From assembly GCA_024809215.1 (NCBI GenBank), contig JANUBW010000005.1:62001-126000 (forward strand): a DNA stretch of 64,000 nt, read 5' to 3'. Positions 35,933 to 45,068 of the stretch are shown here, in pieces. The stretch is from Niastella sp. OAS944. Its GTDB lineage: Bacteria; Bacteroidota; Bacteroidia; Chitinophagales; Chitinophagaceae. Every line of letters starts with the position of its first letter. Positions within the stretch are counted from its first letter, which is position 1. The position numbers and the translations under genes were made by a program. The notes beneath the pieces were generated by a model. It was not told the origin of the DNA. It did no database searches and was given only the letters and a program-made list of their open reading frames with translations.

Positions 35933-37108
35933 ATGGATAACAATGAGGCCAGAACCCTCCTGGAAAAATACCGTACCGGTGAATGTACACCCGAAGAAAA
36001 ACAATTAGTTGAACAATGGTTTGCTGAACTAGCTGAAACCGGTGAATGGCAATGGGCCGATGGACAAAAGGAAGAAGTGCAGCAACGGATGGAAGCACGG
36101 CTGTTGCAACAGATCAATGCCCCTGCTTCACGGATCTATATAATAAGGAAGCCCTTGTGGTGGGCTGCGGCCGTATTGCTGCTGCTGTTGGGCGCCGGCT
36201 ATTTCTATCTGTTTGTGAACAGAAAAGCAGCGCCCGCCGGCTATACGCATTTGTCGCAACAGGAACGGTTCAGAAATGATATTGCGCCTGCCAAACAACA
36301 GGTGATCTTAACGCTGCCAGATGGCAGTAAAAAAGCTTTGGACAGCATTATAAATGGCGCCGTTACACTGCAGGGCATGCAGGCGGTGAAAATGAACGGC
36401 ACCTTAACGTATAGCAGCAGCAGCAAAGTGGTGTATAATACCATTGCCACCGAAAAGGGTCGGTTGTTTCATTTACAACTGAGTGATGGAACAGAGGTTT
36501 GGCTCGATGCCCTCTCTTCTATCCGCTTCCCTACTTCATTTGGCAAAGGGCCGCGTGAAGTGCAGGTTACCGGACAGGTGTATTTTGAAGTGGCGCATCT
36601 TTCTTCAAACGCGCCTTTCCTCGTAAAAAGCGGGGAACAAATTGTAGAGGTGCTGGGGACCCATTTTAATGTTAATAGCTATGATCTGCAGCGGATACAA
36701 ACTACGTTACTTGAAGGAAGCGTGCGGGTCGTGAAACGTGAAACGGCAAACGTGAAATCTCAAATGGCAGCAGTCCTGCGACCTGGAGAGCAGTCTGTAT
36801 TGGCGGCCAATTCACCACTCACCACTCACCATTCACCATTCACCATTGACCGTTCAGCTGATCTTGAGCAGATCATGGCCTGGAAGAATGGCCGCTTTCA
36901 GTTCAACGGTAATACCGTGAAGCAGATAATGGATCAGCTGCAGCGATGGTACAATATAGAAGTGGAATATAAAGACATTATCACCGAAACTTTTGTAGCT
37001 GATATAGAACGCGATTTGCCCGTATCGCAATTGCTTACGCTGCTGGAGATGACGAAGCAGATCAAATTCGTGGTAGAAGGAAATAAAGTAATCGTAATGA
37101 AACCTTAA
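35933..37108 (+). CDS. FecR-family anti-sigma/transducer protein
   Basis: In this 391-residue protein, the N-terminal cytoplasmic anti-sigma part precedes a transmembrane helix (WWAAAVLLLLLGAGYFYLFV, about residues 73-92). The FecR domain follows at about 160-255 (LSDGTEVWLDALSSIRFPTSFGKGPREVQVTGQVYFEVAH), and a DUF4974-type domain at about 305-390. Between the two domains the normal linker is expanded by sequence that is heptanucleotide repeat DNA at 36729-36852 (residues such as VKRETANVK and SPLTTHHSPFTID), while the frame stays open. It senses SusC state in the periplasm and controls the upstream sigma factor. Confidence 0.93.
   Translation: MDNNEARTLLEKYRTGECTPEEKQLVEQWFAELAETGEWQWADGQKEEVQQRMEARLLQQINAPASRIYIIRKPLWWAAAVLLLLLGAGYFYLFVNRKAAPAGYTHLSQQERFRNDIAPAKQQVILTLPDGSKKALDSIINGAVTLQGMQAVKMNGTLTYSSSSKVVYNTIATEKGRLFHLQLSDGTEVWLDALSSIRFPTSFGKGPREVQVTGQVYFEVAHLSSNAPFLVKSGEQIVEVLGTHFNVNSYDLQRIQTTLLEGSVRVVKRETANVKSQMAAVLRPGEQSVLAANSPLTTHHSPFTIDRSADLEQIMAWKNGRFQFNGNTVKQIMDQLQRWYNIEVEYKDIITETFVADIERDLPVSQLLTLLEMTKQIKFVVEGNKVIVMKP
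36729..36852. repeat. heptanucleotide inverted-arm repeat inside the fecR-like gene
   Basis: The left arm 36729-36757 is four heptamers of type CGTGAAA. The right arm 36809-36852 is five to six heptamers of type TTCACCA/TTCACCR, which share the GTGAA core in inverted orientation. About 50 bases separate them. The left arm shares a 28-base identical run with 61783-61810. The open reading frame crosses the whole element. Confidence 0.75.
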
Positions 37109-37116
37109 ATAAAAAA

Positions 37117-37141
37117 CCGCTTCGTCTCGTACACGAAGCGG
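37117..37141. terminator. hairpin between fecR-like and susC genes
   Basis: CCGCTTCGT and ACGAAGCGG pair across a seven-base loop, preceded by an A run but without a T run on the plus strand. It may weaken read-through from the sigma/FecR unit into the susC unit, or act on antisense transcripts. Confidence 0.45.
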
Positions 37142-37205
37142 CATAGTTCAGTAATAAAAAACGACTAGCCATCATTTTTTAATCACCAAAACTCAATGCA
37201 AAGCT

Positions 37206-40200
37206 ATGCATTTAACTGCAAATGACCGCGCCTATAGCTACCGGGGCGGAACTCTTAAACTATTAAGGGTTATGAAATTGACAGCCATCTTACTACTTGC
37301 GGCATGCCTTCATGCTACTGCCAACCTGCGTGCACAAATGATCACGCTTTCGGCAAAGAACAAGCCACTTGAAAAAGTGCTGGGCGAAATAAAAAAGCAA
37401 AGCGGGTACAGCTTTATTTACGGTAAAGAAATGATCAAAACCGCCCAACCCGTAAGCCTTTCCGTAAACAACCTGCCGTTGAACGAGGTGCTCAACCTGG
37501 TATTTGCGCACCAGCCGCTCGAGTTCAGGATCAATGGGAACTATATTGTTATCAGTTCGAGAACAATACCTGCGCCACAACCACCCGGTATCGAAGAAAG
37601 AATAACTGCACCTGTGCTACTGGAAGTGCATGGCATTATTAAAGATGAACATGACACGCCGTTACCGGGTGTTTCGGTTGTGGTAAAAGCAAATGGCCGG
37701 GGCACCAGCACCGATGCCGGCGGCGCCTTTACCATTACTGCAAGCAAAGGCGATGTGCTGCATTTTTCCATGGTGGGTTATAAGAGTACAGAGGTAACCA
37801 TCGGCAGCGAACTGGCCCTAAGCATCATCATGAAGAAAGAAGTTATTGAAGAAAAAGAAGTGGTGATCGTTGGTTATTCCTCAAAAAAAGCATCACAGTT
37901 GTCGAGTGCCGTTTCTGTTGTGTCGGGCAATAAATTGCGCGATGTAACCAGCAATGAATTAACCAGTTTGCTGCAGGGTAAAGCGCCGGGCGTAGTAGTA
38001 TCGGCAGGTTCGGGCGATCCTACGGCAGCGCCTACAGTGCTTATTCGTGGGGCCGGCACCATTACCGCCAAAACAACACCCTTATATGTGGTGGATGGCA
38101 ATATCGGCGGCACCTTCAACCCCAATGATATTGAATCGGTGACCATTCTGAAAGATGCGGCCGCAACCGGTTTATACGGATCGCGCGCAGCCAATGGCGT
38201 TATCATCATCACTACCAAAACCGGTAAGTCGGGCAAGGCCATTATCGATTTCAGCGCCACCATGGGGCGCAGCGAAGCCACCAATGGTAATTTTAAACTC
38301 ATGAACACCCAACAGTTGTACGATTACCAGACAACATTCTACAACCCCGACCCTGCCGTGTTAAATACAAATACCAACTGGTGGGATCTTGCCTTTCGCA
38401 AAGCCAAAGTGCAGAGTTACAATTTGAGCGCAAGCGGCGGCAGCGACAAAACCCAATATTATATTGCCGGTAATTATTATTACGAAGAAGGTACGCTCAT
38501 AAACAATGATAAAACAGCCTATAACTTTCGCACCAACCTTACCCATAAAATAACCGACCGGTTAAAAGTAAGCGCCCTGGTCAATGGCATCTTTACCAAG
38601 GATACTTATAACCCCGACGCTACCGTATATGATGCTTACCTTAACCTGCCATTCGATTCGGCATATGATGTGAATGGCACGCCCAAAGATGCCCGCTTTG
38701 GTAAATGGTATGGCCGCGACCGCGATAATTTTCTTCACTCCCTGCAATACAATTTCTCAAAGGCCCGAAGCATTAATATCAATGGCGACCTTAACCTCGA
38801 TTATAAACTTACCCGTACCATCAGCCTGGCTTCGTATAACCGCGCCCGGTTTTACAATTACCGCAGCGACGCTTATTATGACAAACGTTCAAAAGAAGGC
38901 GCCACAGATGGCGGGTATGTAAACAATACCGTTTCGTATACCAACAACCTGCTTACATCAAACCGGTTGAAATACGAAAATGCATTCGGCAATCATGGCA
39001 TTAGTGTACTGGCCGTATCGGAAATAGAGAAATCGTATTACGATGTGGTAACCACTTATGCCACCGGTTTACCGCCTGGCCGCGATGCATTGACAACAGC
39101 TACCGGCGAGAAAAAGAACATCACCGGCGGTGTTAATGAATATATATTTAGCAAGCTGCTGGCGCAGGCCGACTATAACTATGCAGGCCGGTATTTTGCG
39201 GTTGCTTCCTTTGTAAACGATTACTCAAGCCGTTTTGGTAACAACAACCCCAGTGCAAACTTTTTTCAACTGGGTGCTTCGTGGATCATTAGTAAAGAAT
39301 CGTTTATGAACATTGCGGCCATCGATCTGCTTAAGCTGCGTGTTAGTTACGGCACCACGGGTAATGCAGAGTTTGGCGACTACGCCGCCCTGGGTTTGTA
39401 CACAATATCACAGGCGGCCAGTTATGCCAACGCGCCCGGCGCCTATCCCGATCAAAAAGGCAATCCCAACCTTACCTGGGAAAAAATAAAGACCACCAAC
39501 CTGGGCCTCGATCTAGAACTGTTTAAACGAATTAGGCTTAGTGTTGACCTGTATCAAAAACAATCAGCCTCGCTGTTGTTTAAAACACCACTGGCGGCCA
39601 CAACCGGTTACAGTTATGTATGGGAGAATGTTGGTACCGTACGTAACCGAGGGCTTGAATTTAATATTGATACCAGGAATGTTACCGGTGCTTTTACCTG
39701 GGAGACCAGCTTTAACATGGCATTCAATCGCAACAAAGTGCTGGCGGTAAACACCGGCCGTAAAGAAGTAGACCCTTCTGCTTCGCAGCCTATTGCCGTT
39801 GGGCACGATATGGACGAATGGTTTATGCCGGTATGGGCTGGTGTTGATGAACAAACCGGCGGCCCCTTATGGCAGAAACTGCTGGCCGATGCCGATGGAA
39901 AGAACTATATAACGTATACCAATAATTACAATGCTGCCACCAGAGAGTTTACGGGTAAATCGGCCGCGCCCAAATTCACCGGCGGTATTACCAACACGTT
40001 TTCGTACAAAGGCATTTCGTTAAGCGCTTTTTTGAATTTCGTATATGGCAATTACGTGTATAACGAAAGCCGTTTTTATTTCGACAATGATGGCCTTTAT
40101 GAAAGCTATAACCAAATGGTACTGGCGAAAGGCTGGAGCCGTTGGGAAAAACCCGGCGATAAGGCCACGCATCCCAAACCGGTACATGGCCGCAGTGATG

Positions 40201-40463
40201 CATCCAATGCCACTTCTACCCGCTACCTCGAAGAAGGCAGCTTTATAAGGCTGCGAAATATAAAACTGGGATACGACCTGCCGGCCTCATTGACCGGCCG
40301 CGCCAAATTAAAAACTGTACGCTTGTTTATCAGCGGTGACAATTTATGGACGGGCACCAACTTCAGCGGTACCGATCCTGAAGTGGTGCTGAGCGAGGGA
40401 TCGTCGTTGATAAAATACCCCATCAGCAAAAAGATCTTATTTGGCGTCAATATCTCATTATAA
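37206..40463 (+). CDS. SusC/RagA TonB-linked outer membrane transporter with STN domain
   Basis: This is a complete protein of 1085 residues. A long n-region signal peptide (MKLTAILLLAACLHATANLRAQ, about residues 23-44) precedes an STN/secretin domain (about 50-115, KPLEKVLGEIKKQSGYSFIYG), which signals to the FecR protein. Next are a carboxypeptidase-like domain (about 125-210), a TonB box-like EVVIVGYSSKK, the plug (about 230-345) and a large beta-barrel ending in FGVNISL. It imports an unknown glycan or other nutrient with the SusD partner encoded next. The STN domain and the sigma/FecR genes upstream show transcriptional signalling. Confidence 0.95.
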   Translation: MHLTANDRAYSYRGGTLKLLRVMKLTAILLLAACLHATANLRAQMITLSAKNKPLEKVLGEIKKQSGYSFIYGKEMIKTAQPVSLSVNNLPLNEVLNLVFAHQPLEFRINGNYIVISSRTIPAPQPPGIEERITAPVLLEVHGIIKDEHDTPLPGVSVVVKANGRGTSTDAGGAFTITASKGDVLHFSMVGYKSTEVTIGSELALSIIMKKEVIEEKEVVIVGYSSKKASQLSSAVSVVSGNKLRDVTSNELTSLLQGKAPGVVVSAGSGDPTAAPTVLIRGAGTITAKTTPLYVVDGNIGGTFNPNDIESVTILKDAAATGLYGSRAANGVIIITTKTGKSGKAIIDFSATMGRSEATNGNFKLMNTQQLYDYQTTFYNPDPAVLNTNTNWWDLAFRKAKVQSYNLSASGGSDKTQYYIAGNYYYEEGTLINNDKTAYNFRTNLTHKITDRLKVSALVNGIFTKDTYNPDATVYDAYLNLPFDSAYDVNGTPKDARFGKWYGRDRDNFLHSLQYNFSKARSININGDLNLDYKLTRTISLASYNRARFYNYRSDAYYDKRSKEGATDGGYVNNTVSYTNNLLTSNRLKYENAFGNHGISVLAVSEIEKSYYDVVTTYATGLPPGRDALTTATGEKKNITGGVNEYIFSKLLAQADYNYAGRYFAVASFVNDYSSRFGNNNPSANFFQLGASWIISKESFMNIAAIDLLKLRVSYGTTGNAEFGDYAALGLYTISQAASYANAPGAYPDQKGNPNLTWEKIKTTNLGLDLELFKRIRLSVDLYQKQSASLLFKTPLAATTGYSYVWENVGTVRNRGLEFNIDTRNVTGAFTWETSFNMAFNRNKVLAVNTGRKEVDPSASQPIAVGHDMDEWFMPVWAGVDEQTGGPLWQKLLADADGKNYITYTNNYNAATREFTGKSAAPKFTGGITNTFSYKGISLSAFLNFVYGNYVYNESRFYFDNDGLYESYNQMVLAKGWSRWEKPGDKATHPKPVHGRSDASNATSTRYLEEGSFIRLRNIKLGYDLPASLTGRAKLKTVRLFISGDNLWTGTNFSGTDPEVVLSEGSSLIKYPISKKILFGVNISL

Positions 40464-40473
40464 AAAGCCTCCA

Positions 40474-41979
40474 ATGAAATCAATCAACATACTTACGATA
40501 CTATTCTTAATCATCATGGCTTTGTCTTCATGCAGAAAGACCTTTGTTCCCTCCACGGCTATCGATGAAAGTTCGGCATTGACCAATGCCGGCGATATTG
40601 AAACGGCAACTATAGGCACCTATGCCCTGTTTAAGAATGCGGGTTATGTACGAAGCGGGCATTTTATTATGGAGTACCCCACCGACGAAGTGGCGCAGGG
40701 ACAAAATTCTTCCGATGATCTTACCCGCGCTTACCGTTATACGCATTTAACCACCAGCGATCATCCCAACCTGTTTTGGGGACAGGCCTATAAAGCCGCC
40801 GAAGCCGCTAACCGTATCATTGGTGTTATACCCGACGATGCCAGCGATGAGCTGAGGCAATTAAAAGGCGAAAACTTATTTATAAGGGCCATGATGCATT
40901 TTAACCTGGTGCGCATTTTTGGCAGGCCGTATCCGCAGGGCAATGGCAGCAACACCGGTGTGCCCATTTTAAAAGACGGGTTAAGCGACACGGTTAAAGC
41001 TACGCTGGCGCGTAGCAGTGTAAAGGACGTATATGATTTTGTAATTGCCGATCTGTTAAAAGCCGCAGACCTTATGCGCGGTGGCACCCAGGGCAAGGCC
41101 AACCCATTTGCTTCAAAAGAAGTAGCGTATGCGCTTTTGTCGCGCGTGTATCTGTATAAAGAAGAAAATGCCAAAGCCATAGAGTATGCCGATAAAGTGA
41201 TCAATTCGGGCCGGTATAGTTTGTTAACGGGCAGTGAGTACACCAATTATTTCCGCAATGTGCCCGAAGGCAATAAAGAAACTATTTTCTGTATTCGCCA
41301 TACCAAAACAGAAGACCGTGGTTTTTCTGCCATAGGCAGTATGTACTTCAGCGGCGATGCCAGCGGGGTGGCGCAAAGCCAGGCTTATAGCGGCTGGGCC
41401 GAAATATATGCTTCGCAGAAATATATCGATACCCTGGGCAAAAATCCCGGCGACCTGCGGTTCAGTTTTATTTCGCCTTTAAAAGTGAACGGCGTGTTGC
41501 AATACAACACCAAGCTTACGCCCAATACGCCTATGTATTATATAAACAAATACAGTTTGCAGGAAGGAATTGTAAACCTCAGTTCGCCGGTATATCTCAG
41601 GCTGGCCGAAATGTATTTGATACGGGCAGAGGCAAACGCCAAACTGGGTAATGCACAACAGGCGCTCGACGATGTAAATAAGATCAGGCAGCGGGCTTCA
41701 CTCTCAGGCGCCGCATTACATACACTAACAAGTATAGCGGCCAGCGGTAAAACGGCGCTGGATGTAGTGCTTGATGAACGGTACCTTGAGCTGGCGTTTG
41801 AAGGGCACAGGGCGTATGACCTGTTCAGGAACAACCGGCCGGTGGTACGCAATTACCCGGGCTCACAGGTTGTAAATGGTAATGTTAATCAAACCGTACA
41901 ACCGGGCGACAACCGTGTGGTATTCTTTATACCCCAGGCAGAAATAAACAAGAACCCCAACCTTACACAAAATCCCTGA
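40474..41979 (+). CDS. SusD/RagB-family outer membrane lipoprotein
   Basis: The start is at ATG 40474, 10 bases after the susC stop; the upstream in-frame TTG inside susC is rejected. The protein has about 501 residues, a lipobox ALSSC followed by RKTFV, and tetratricopeptide-like helices typical of SusD: LFWGQAYKAAEAANRIIGVIPD, KGENLFIRAMMHFNLVRIFGRPYP, and near the end LDERYLELAFEGHRAYDLFRNNRP. It caps the SusC channel and binds substrate at the cell surface. The last base of its TGA overlaps the ATG of the next gene. Confidence 0.95.
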   Translation: MKSINILTILFLIIMALSSCRKTFVPSTAIDESSALTNAGDIETATIGTYALFKNAGYVRSGHFIMEYPTDEVAQGQNSSDDLTRAYRYTHLTTSDHPNLFWGQAYKAAEAANRIIGVIPDDASDELRQLKGENLFIRAMMHFNLVRIFGRPYPQGNGSNTGVPILKDGLSDTVKATLARSSVKDVYDFVIADLLKAADLMRGGTQGKANPFASKEVAYALLSRVYLYKEENAKAIEYADKVINSGRYSLLTGSEYTNYFRNVPEGNKETIFCIRHTKTEDRGFSAIGSMYFSGDASGVAQSQAYSGWAEIYASQKYIDTLGKNPGDLRFSFISPLKVNGVLQYNTKLTPNTPMYYINKYSLQEGIVNLSSPVYLRLAEMYLIRAEANAKLGNAQQALDDVNKIRQRASLSGAALHTLTSIAASGKTALDVVLDERYLELAFEGHRAYDLFRNNRPVVRNYPGSQVVNGNVNQTVQPGDNRVVFFIPQAEINKNPNLTQNP

Positions 41980-42536
41980 TGAATATGACACATTCAACTT
42001 TATATAGCGCATTTATAGCTTTGGGCATCTTATTAATAGCGGCCTGCAATAAACCCGATGCGGTAATCTTTGAAGACAAATCTACCGCAGCGCGGGCCGA
42101 CAAAAGCGGCTGGACGGCCACTGCAGACAGTGAAACACCCGATGGCTGGGAAAACACGGGTAAGGCATCGGCAGTTATTGATGGCAAGCCGACTACCTAC
42201 TGGCATACCGATTATTCGGTAGTAGTACCCTATCCGCACTGGGTGTTGATAGATATGAAAAAGGAGCTGAACCTGGTAACGGTTGATATAACCAACCGGC
42301 AGGCTTCTACACCTAACAAGAGTGGTATGAAAACATTCAGGCTGGAGGCAAGTAAGGACGGCAGTAGCTTTACCAAACTGGGTGAATATGCATTTGCCAT
42401 CACCAATGATGTACAATCGTACCCGGTATCATCTGCCACCGGGTGGCGTTATTTAAAAATAACGGCGCTGGAGCCACAGGTAGCCGGTACCAATCATACT
42501 TTTCTGGCTGAGGTAGATGTATATACAACGAAGTAA
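41979..42536 (+). CDS. F5/8 type C (discoidin-like) lipoprotein
   Basis: The 185-residue protein has a lipobox IAACN near residue 22. The rest is one discoidin-like galactose-binding domain: SGWTATADSETPDGWENTGKASAVIDGKPTTYWHTDY, PHWVLIDMKKELNLVTVDITNR, and FRLEASKDGSSFTKLGEY. It probably binds a sugar at the cell surface and serves the SusCD pair. Stop and start overlap with the SusD gene as TGATG, so translation is coupled. A terminator follows at once. Confidence 0.87.
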   Translation: MNMTHSTLYSAFIALGILLIAACNKPDAVIFEDKSTAARADKSGWTATADSETPDGWENTGKASAVIDGKPTTYWHTDYSVVVPYPHWVLIDMKKELNLVTVDITNRQASTPNKSGMKTFRLEASKDGSSFTKLGEYAFAITNDVQSYPVSSATGWRYLKITALEPQVAGTNHTFLAEVDVYTTK

Positions 42537-42540
42537 AACA

Positions 42541-42570
42541 AAGGCCTCCCAACATCCCGGGAGGCCTTTT
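42541..42570. terminator. terminator with GGCCTCCC stem (copy 2)
   Basis: AAGGCCTCCC and GGGAGGCCTT pair across an eight-base loop and are followed by TTAC. It stands between convergent genes ending at 42536 and 42578 and has the same stem as the terminator at 33743. Confidence 0.85.
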
Positions 42571-42577
42571 ACATGCC

Positions 42578-43738
42578 TTATTTTTGTTTTAAACAATCCT
42601 GCAAAAAATTGCTGACCTGTATTTGAATGTCTGCTGAAGCATTTTTCATGACATCAAAACAATTCTGCCCATTGAGATTCCTGATGTTTGGGTCGGCACC
42701 TGATCTTATAAAATGGGCGATCTTTTGTTTAAAGTTTTCCGGGGTATCAGCCGGTTGTTCAAAGTGTGTATGGTAATTTAACCTATAATGCTCATCTATC
42801 CAGTAAAGTAACGAGGCTACCAGTTTGTAAATAACTGTTTTTCCATTATGATCGTAGGCGTTTATATCGGCGCCGTGTTTTAAAAGCATGGCCAGTGCTT
42901 CTTCACTGTAGGCATAGTCAACACACATGTGCAGCGCATACCTGATATGTGCTTTTTTTGAGAGTAAATATTCACTAAGCTCATTGTTATTAAACCAGTA
43001 AGTCAACTCAAGATAGCTCCAGTCCGGACCTTTGTATATGCCATTTATATCAATCGTTCCATTTTCCACCTCATTTATAAATCTGTCGTTCAATTTCCGG
43101 GCAATCAGGCTATGTTCATAGGTGTCGTTGGCAAACTGTTGTGATGGCTTTAGTTTATTATACTTAGGATGCGGCGTGTACCTTTGAATAATTTTACCTT
43201 CGCGCGGTTTATTGGCAAATTGTTCGTACGTACCATTGTCTTTTAAGGCGTCCCAACGGGGAATGCCGGTGTTGGGTTTTAAAGAAACGATCCGCTCCTT
43301 GTGAAAAAGAAAATTTAAACCATTTTCCTCTTCCAAATCAGAACCACATGCGATATCATAATAAGAGACGCCGTCTTTTGAAACCGTTTGGATAGTTATT
43401 GCGGCTACTCCCATTACAGATTTAACGGTATGGTATTTTATATGCTGATGCTCCTCTTCTATTCCGTGATTAGTGTATTGAACAGTTTTCTCAATGAGGG
43501 CATGTGCGATCTTCTCGTGATTGTTAAAGATAAAATCCAGCGTATTCAGCTGTTCCACGTATGGGTCGGGGTTATCGGTGAGGTCGTCCTCGAATTCAAT
43601 TATCACCAATCCATTAGCTGGCAATTCAGAAGATTTGGCTGTATAAGGGCCGCGTCGTTCCTGAAATCCGGCAAATGCATGCAACACTATTTCGAATGAC
43701 CAGTCTCCGTTAAATACAAAATTGTCTTTGTTCATCAT
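42578..43738 (-). CDS. ankyrin-repeat protein with DUF6985-like N-terminus
   Basis: The protein has 386 residues and is cytoplasmic. The first 130 residues (WSFEIVLHAFAGFQERRGPYTAKSSELPANGLVIIEFED, later EQLNTLDFIFNNHEKIAHALI) look like DUF6985, a domain I associate with immunity-like genes; that assignment is tentative. Residues about 260-380 have ankyrin-type repeats (EALAMLLKHGADINAYDHNGKTVIY, HFIRSGADPNIRNLNGQNCFDVM). The ATG overlaps the stop of the upstream gene as ATGA, so the two proteins are made together. The role is unknown. Confidence 0.72.
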   Translation of the reverse strand: MMNKDNFVFNGDWSFEIVLHAFAGFQERRGPYTAKSSELPANGLVIIEFEDDLTDNPDPYVEQLNTLDFIFNNHEKIAHALIEKTVQYTNHGIEEEHQHIKYHTVKSVMGVAAITIQTVSKDGVSYYDIACGSDLEEENGLNFLFHKERIVSLKPNTGIPRWDALKDNGTYEQFANKPREGKIIQRYTPHPKYNKLKPSQQFANDTYEHSLIARKLNDRFINEVENGTIDINGIYKGPDWSYLELTYWFNNNELSEYLLSKKAHIRYALHMCVDYAYSEEALAMLLKHGADINAYDHNGKTVIYKLVASLLYWIDEHYRLNYHTHFEQPADTPENFKQKIAHFIRSGADPNIRNLNGQNCFDVMKNASADIQIQVSNFLQDCLKQK

Positions 43739-45012
43739 ATATCATTTTCCCTGGGATCAAGTGCGTAACAGTCAGAAAAGAAATCATTGATCGATGCAGA
43801 TGAAATTATTTCTTCCAGGTCGTGGATCTTAAAATCTAATTGATATCCTTTGTAATATAATATTCGATGTCCTGTGACTTCCTGATCTATAAAGGATAAT
43901 ATCGAGTCTGCGGCGATCGAAAGTTCCAGGATCCATTTTTTTACCGTGAAGGAAGTTTTAATAACCCAGGTGTCTCTCCAGTGGAATTTAGGCCTGAAAG
44001 CTATTTCATATAGATCGCTGTCCCTTATTTTAGTAAGCCTAACCTCAAAGGGACCTATTTTTACTTTACCATTTTGTAAATAAATACTTTCAAAATTGTT
44101 TTTAAAATCTTTAACCATGTCCATATCAAATTGCAGGTCCTGTACACAGACAATTATTGTTGAATCAAGATCAAAGATCAAACTGGTTGAAAAATGAACT
44201 GTTTCACCGCTACGGGGAACGGGAAAAGGCAATTTTTCCTGGGCCCAGGTGTTGTTTTGTAACCATTGCAAACAGGCCGGTAACATTTCCTGTTTAAAAT
44301 AACTTACGATGCTAACGCTTAGACCCGTATTTTCAGAAGGCCTTCCGGAGGATGTAAGAAGCATACGATAATCGTTGAAAAACGTTGCGAATGCCGGGTA
44401 GCGATGGGTATCGTAATTGGTATTTAAAGTAAGGTTTACCGGGCCTTTGTAATAGTAAACATTACGGCCCAAGTCTTCCATATCTACATAGGAAAAAATG
44501 GCATCGGATGCTTTAGAAAAGTCTACTATCCATTTTTTAACGGCTATTGATTTTGCGATCATTAAACTCATCTTGCTGGTAACAGCCATAAAGCTCATTT
44601 CATAAACGTCGCTGTTTTCAATTTTCTTAATGGTAGTATCAAAACCACCTACGCTTATTTTTCCCTTCCCTAAGTAACGCTCTTCAAAATCTTCCTTATA
44701 ATCTTCCAGCCACAAAAAGGGCTCAGAATAAAAATTGGCATCATTAGCTACGGAAGCAAGTACCTTGGGGTCAATATCAACTATCAATGAAGTAAAAAAA
44801 TCCAAAACCGTAAAATCTTCTATTATCGTATCGGCAGTTAAAGGAGGGTGATTTTTAATTTTAAAATAAAGACCGGTTACATGGGATATTTCATTATTAC
44901 ACCTGATCTGTAAGGTTTTTTCTCCCTTTACGGAGTTTTCGGACAACCATTTTAAACTGGCGGGCAGTTTATCTTTTTTTATATATGTTTTTATCGAGTA
45001 GTCTAAGCCCAT
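43735..45012 (-). CDS. internally duplicated hypothetical protein
   Basis: The frame is open from 45153, but MGLDYSIKTYIKK at 45012 is the likely start because the upstream part overlaps a divergent gene and its promoter. The protein has about 425 residues in two similar halves: LDYSIKTYIKKDKLPASLKWLSENS and LSVSIVSYFKQEMLPACLQWLQNNT begin them. GKISVGGFDTTIKKIENSDVYEMSF and GKVKIGPFEVRLTKIRDSDLYEIAF mark equivalent points, as do KKWIVDFSKASDAIFSYVD and KKWILELSIAADSILSFID. No signal peptide or known domain is recognised. It is coupled by ATGA overlap to the ankyrin gene. Confidence 0.68.
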   Translation of the reverse strand: MGLDYSIKTYIKKDKLPASLKWLSENSVKGEKTLQIRCNNEISHVTGLYFKIKNHPPLTADTIIEDFTVLDFFTSLIVDIDPKVLASVANDANFYSEPFLWLEDYKEDFEERYLGKGKISVGGFDTTIKKIENSDVYEMSFMAVTSKMSLMIAKSIAVKKWIVDFSKASDAIFSYVDMEDLGRNVYYYKGPVNLTLNTNYDTHRYPAFATFFNDYRMLLTSSGRPSENTGLSVSIVSYFKQEMLPACLQWLQNNTWAQEKLPFPVPRSGETVHFSTSLIFDLDSTIIVCVQDLQFDMDMVKDFKNNFESIYLQNGKVKIGPFEVRLTKIRDSDLYEIAFRPKFHWRDTWVIKTSFTVKKWILELSIAADSILSFIDQEVTGHRILYYKGYQLDFKIHDLEEIISSASINDFFSDCYALDPRENDI

Positions 45013-45050
45013 AGTGGTACAGGATTTAAGGTTAAAGATGCAAGATACAA

Positions 45051-45058
45051 TATCTTTG
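45051..45058 (+). promoter_or_regulatory. -7 element (TATCTTTG) with very short leader
   Basis: A perfect TAnnTTTG box stands 10 to 16 bases before the two candidate ATG codons of the secreted hypothetical gene. The transcript leader would be about 10 bases or less. Confidence 0.55.
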
Positions 45059-45068
45059 CGCCCGCGCA

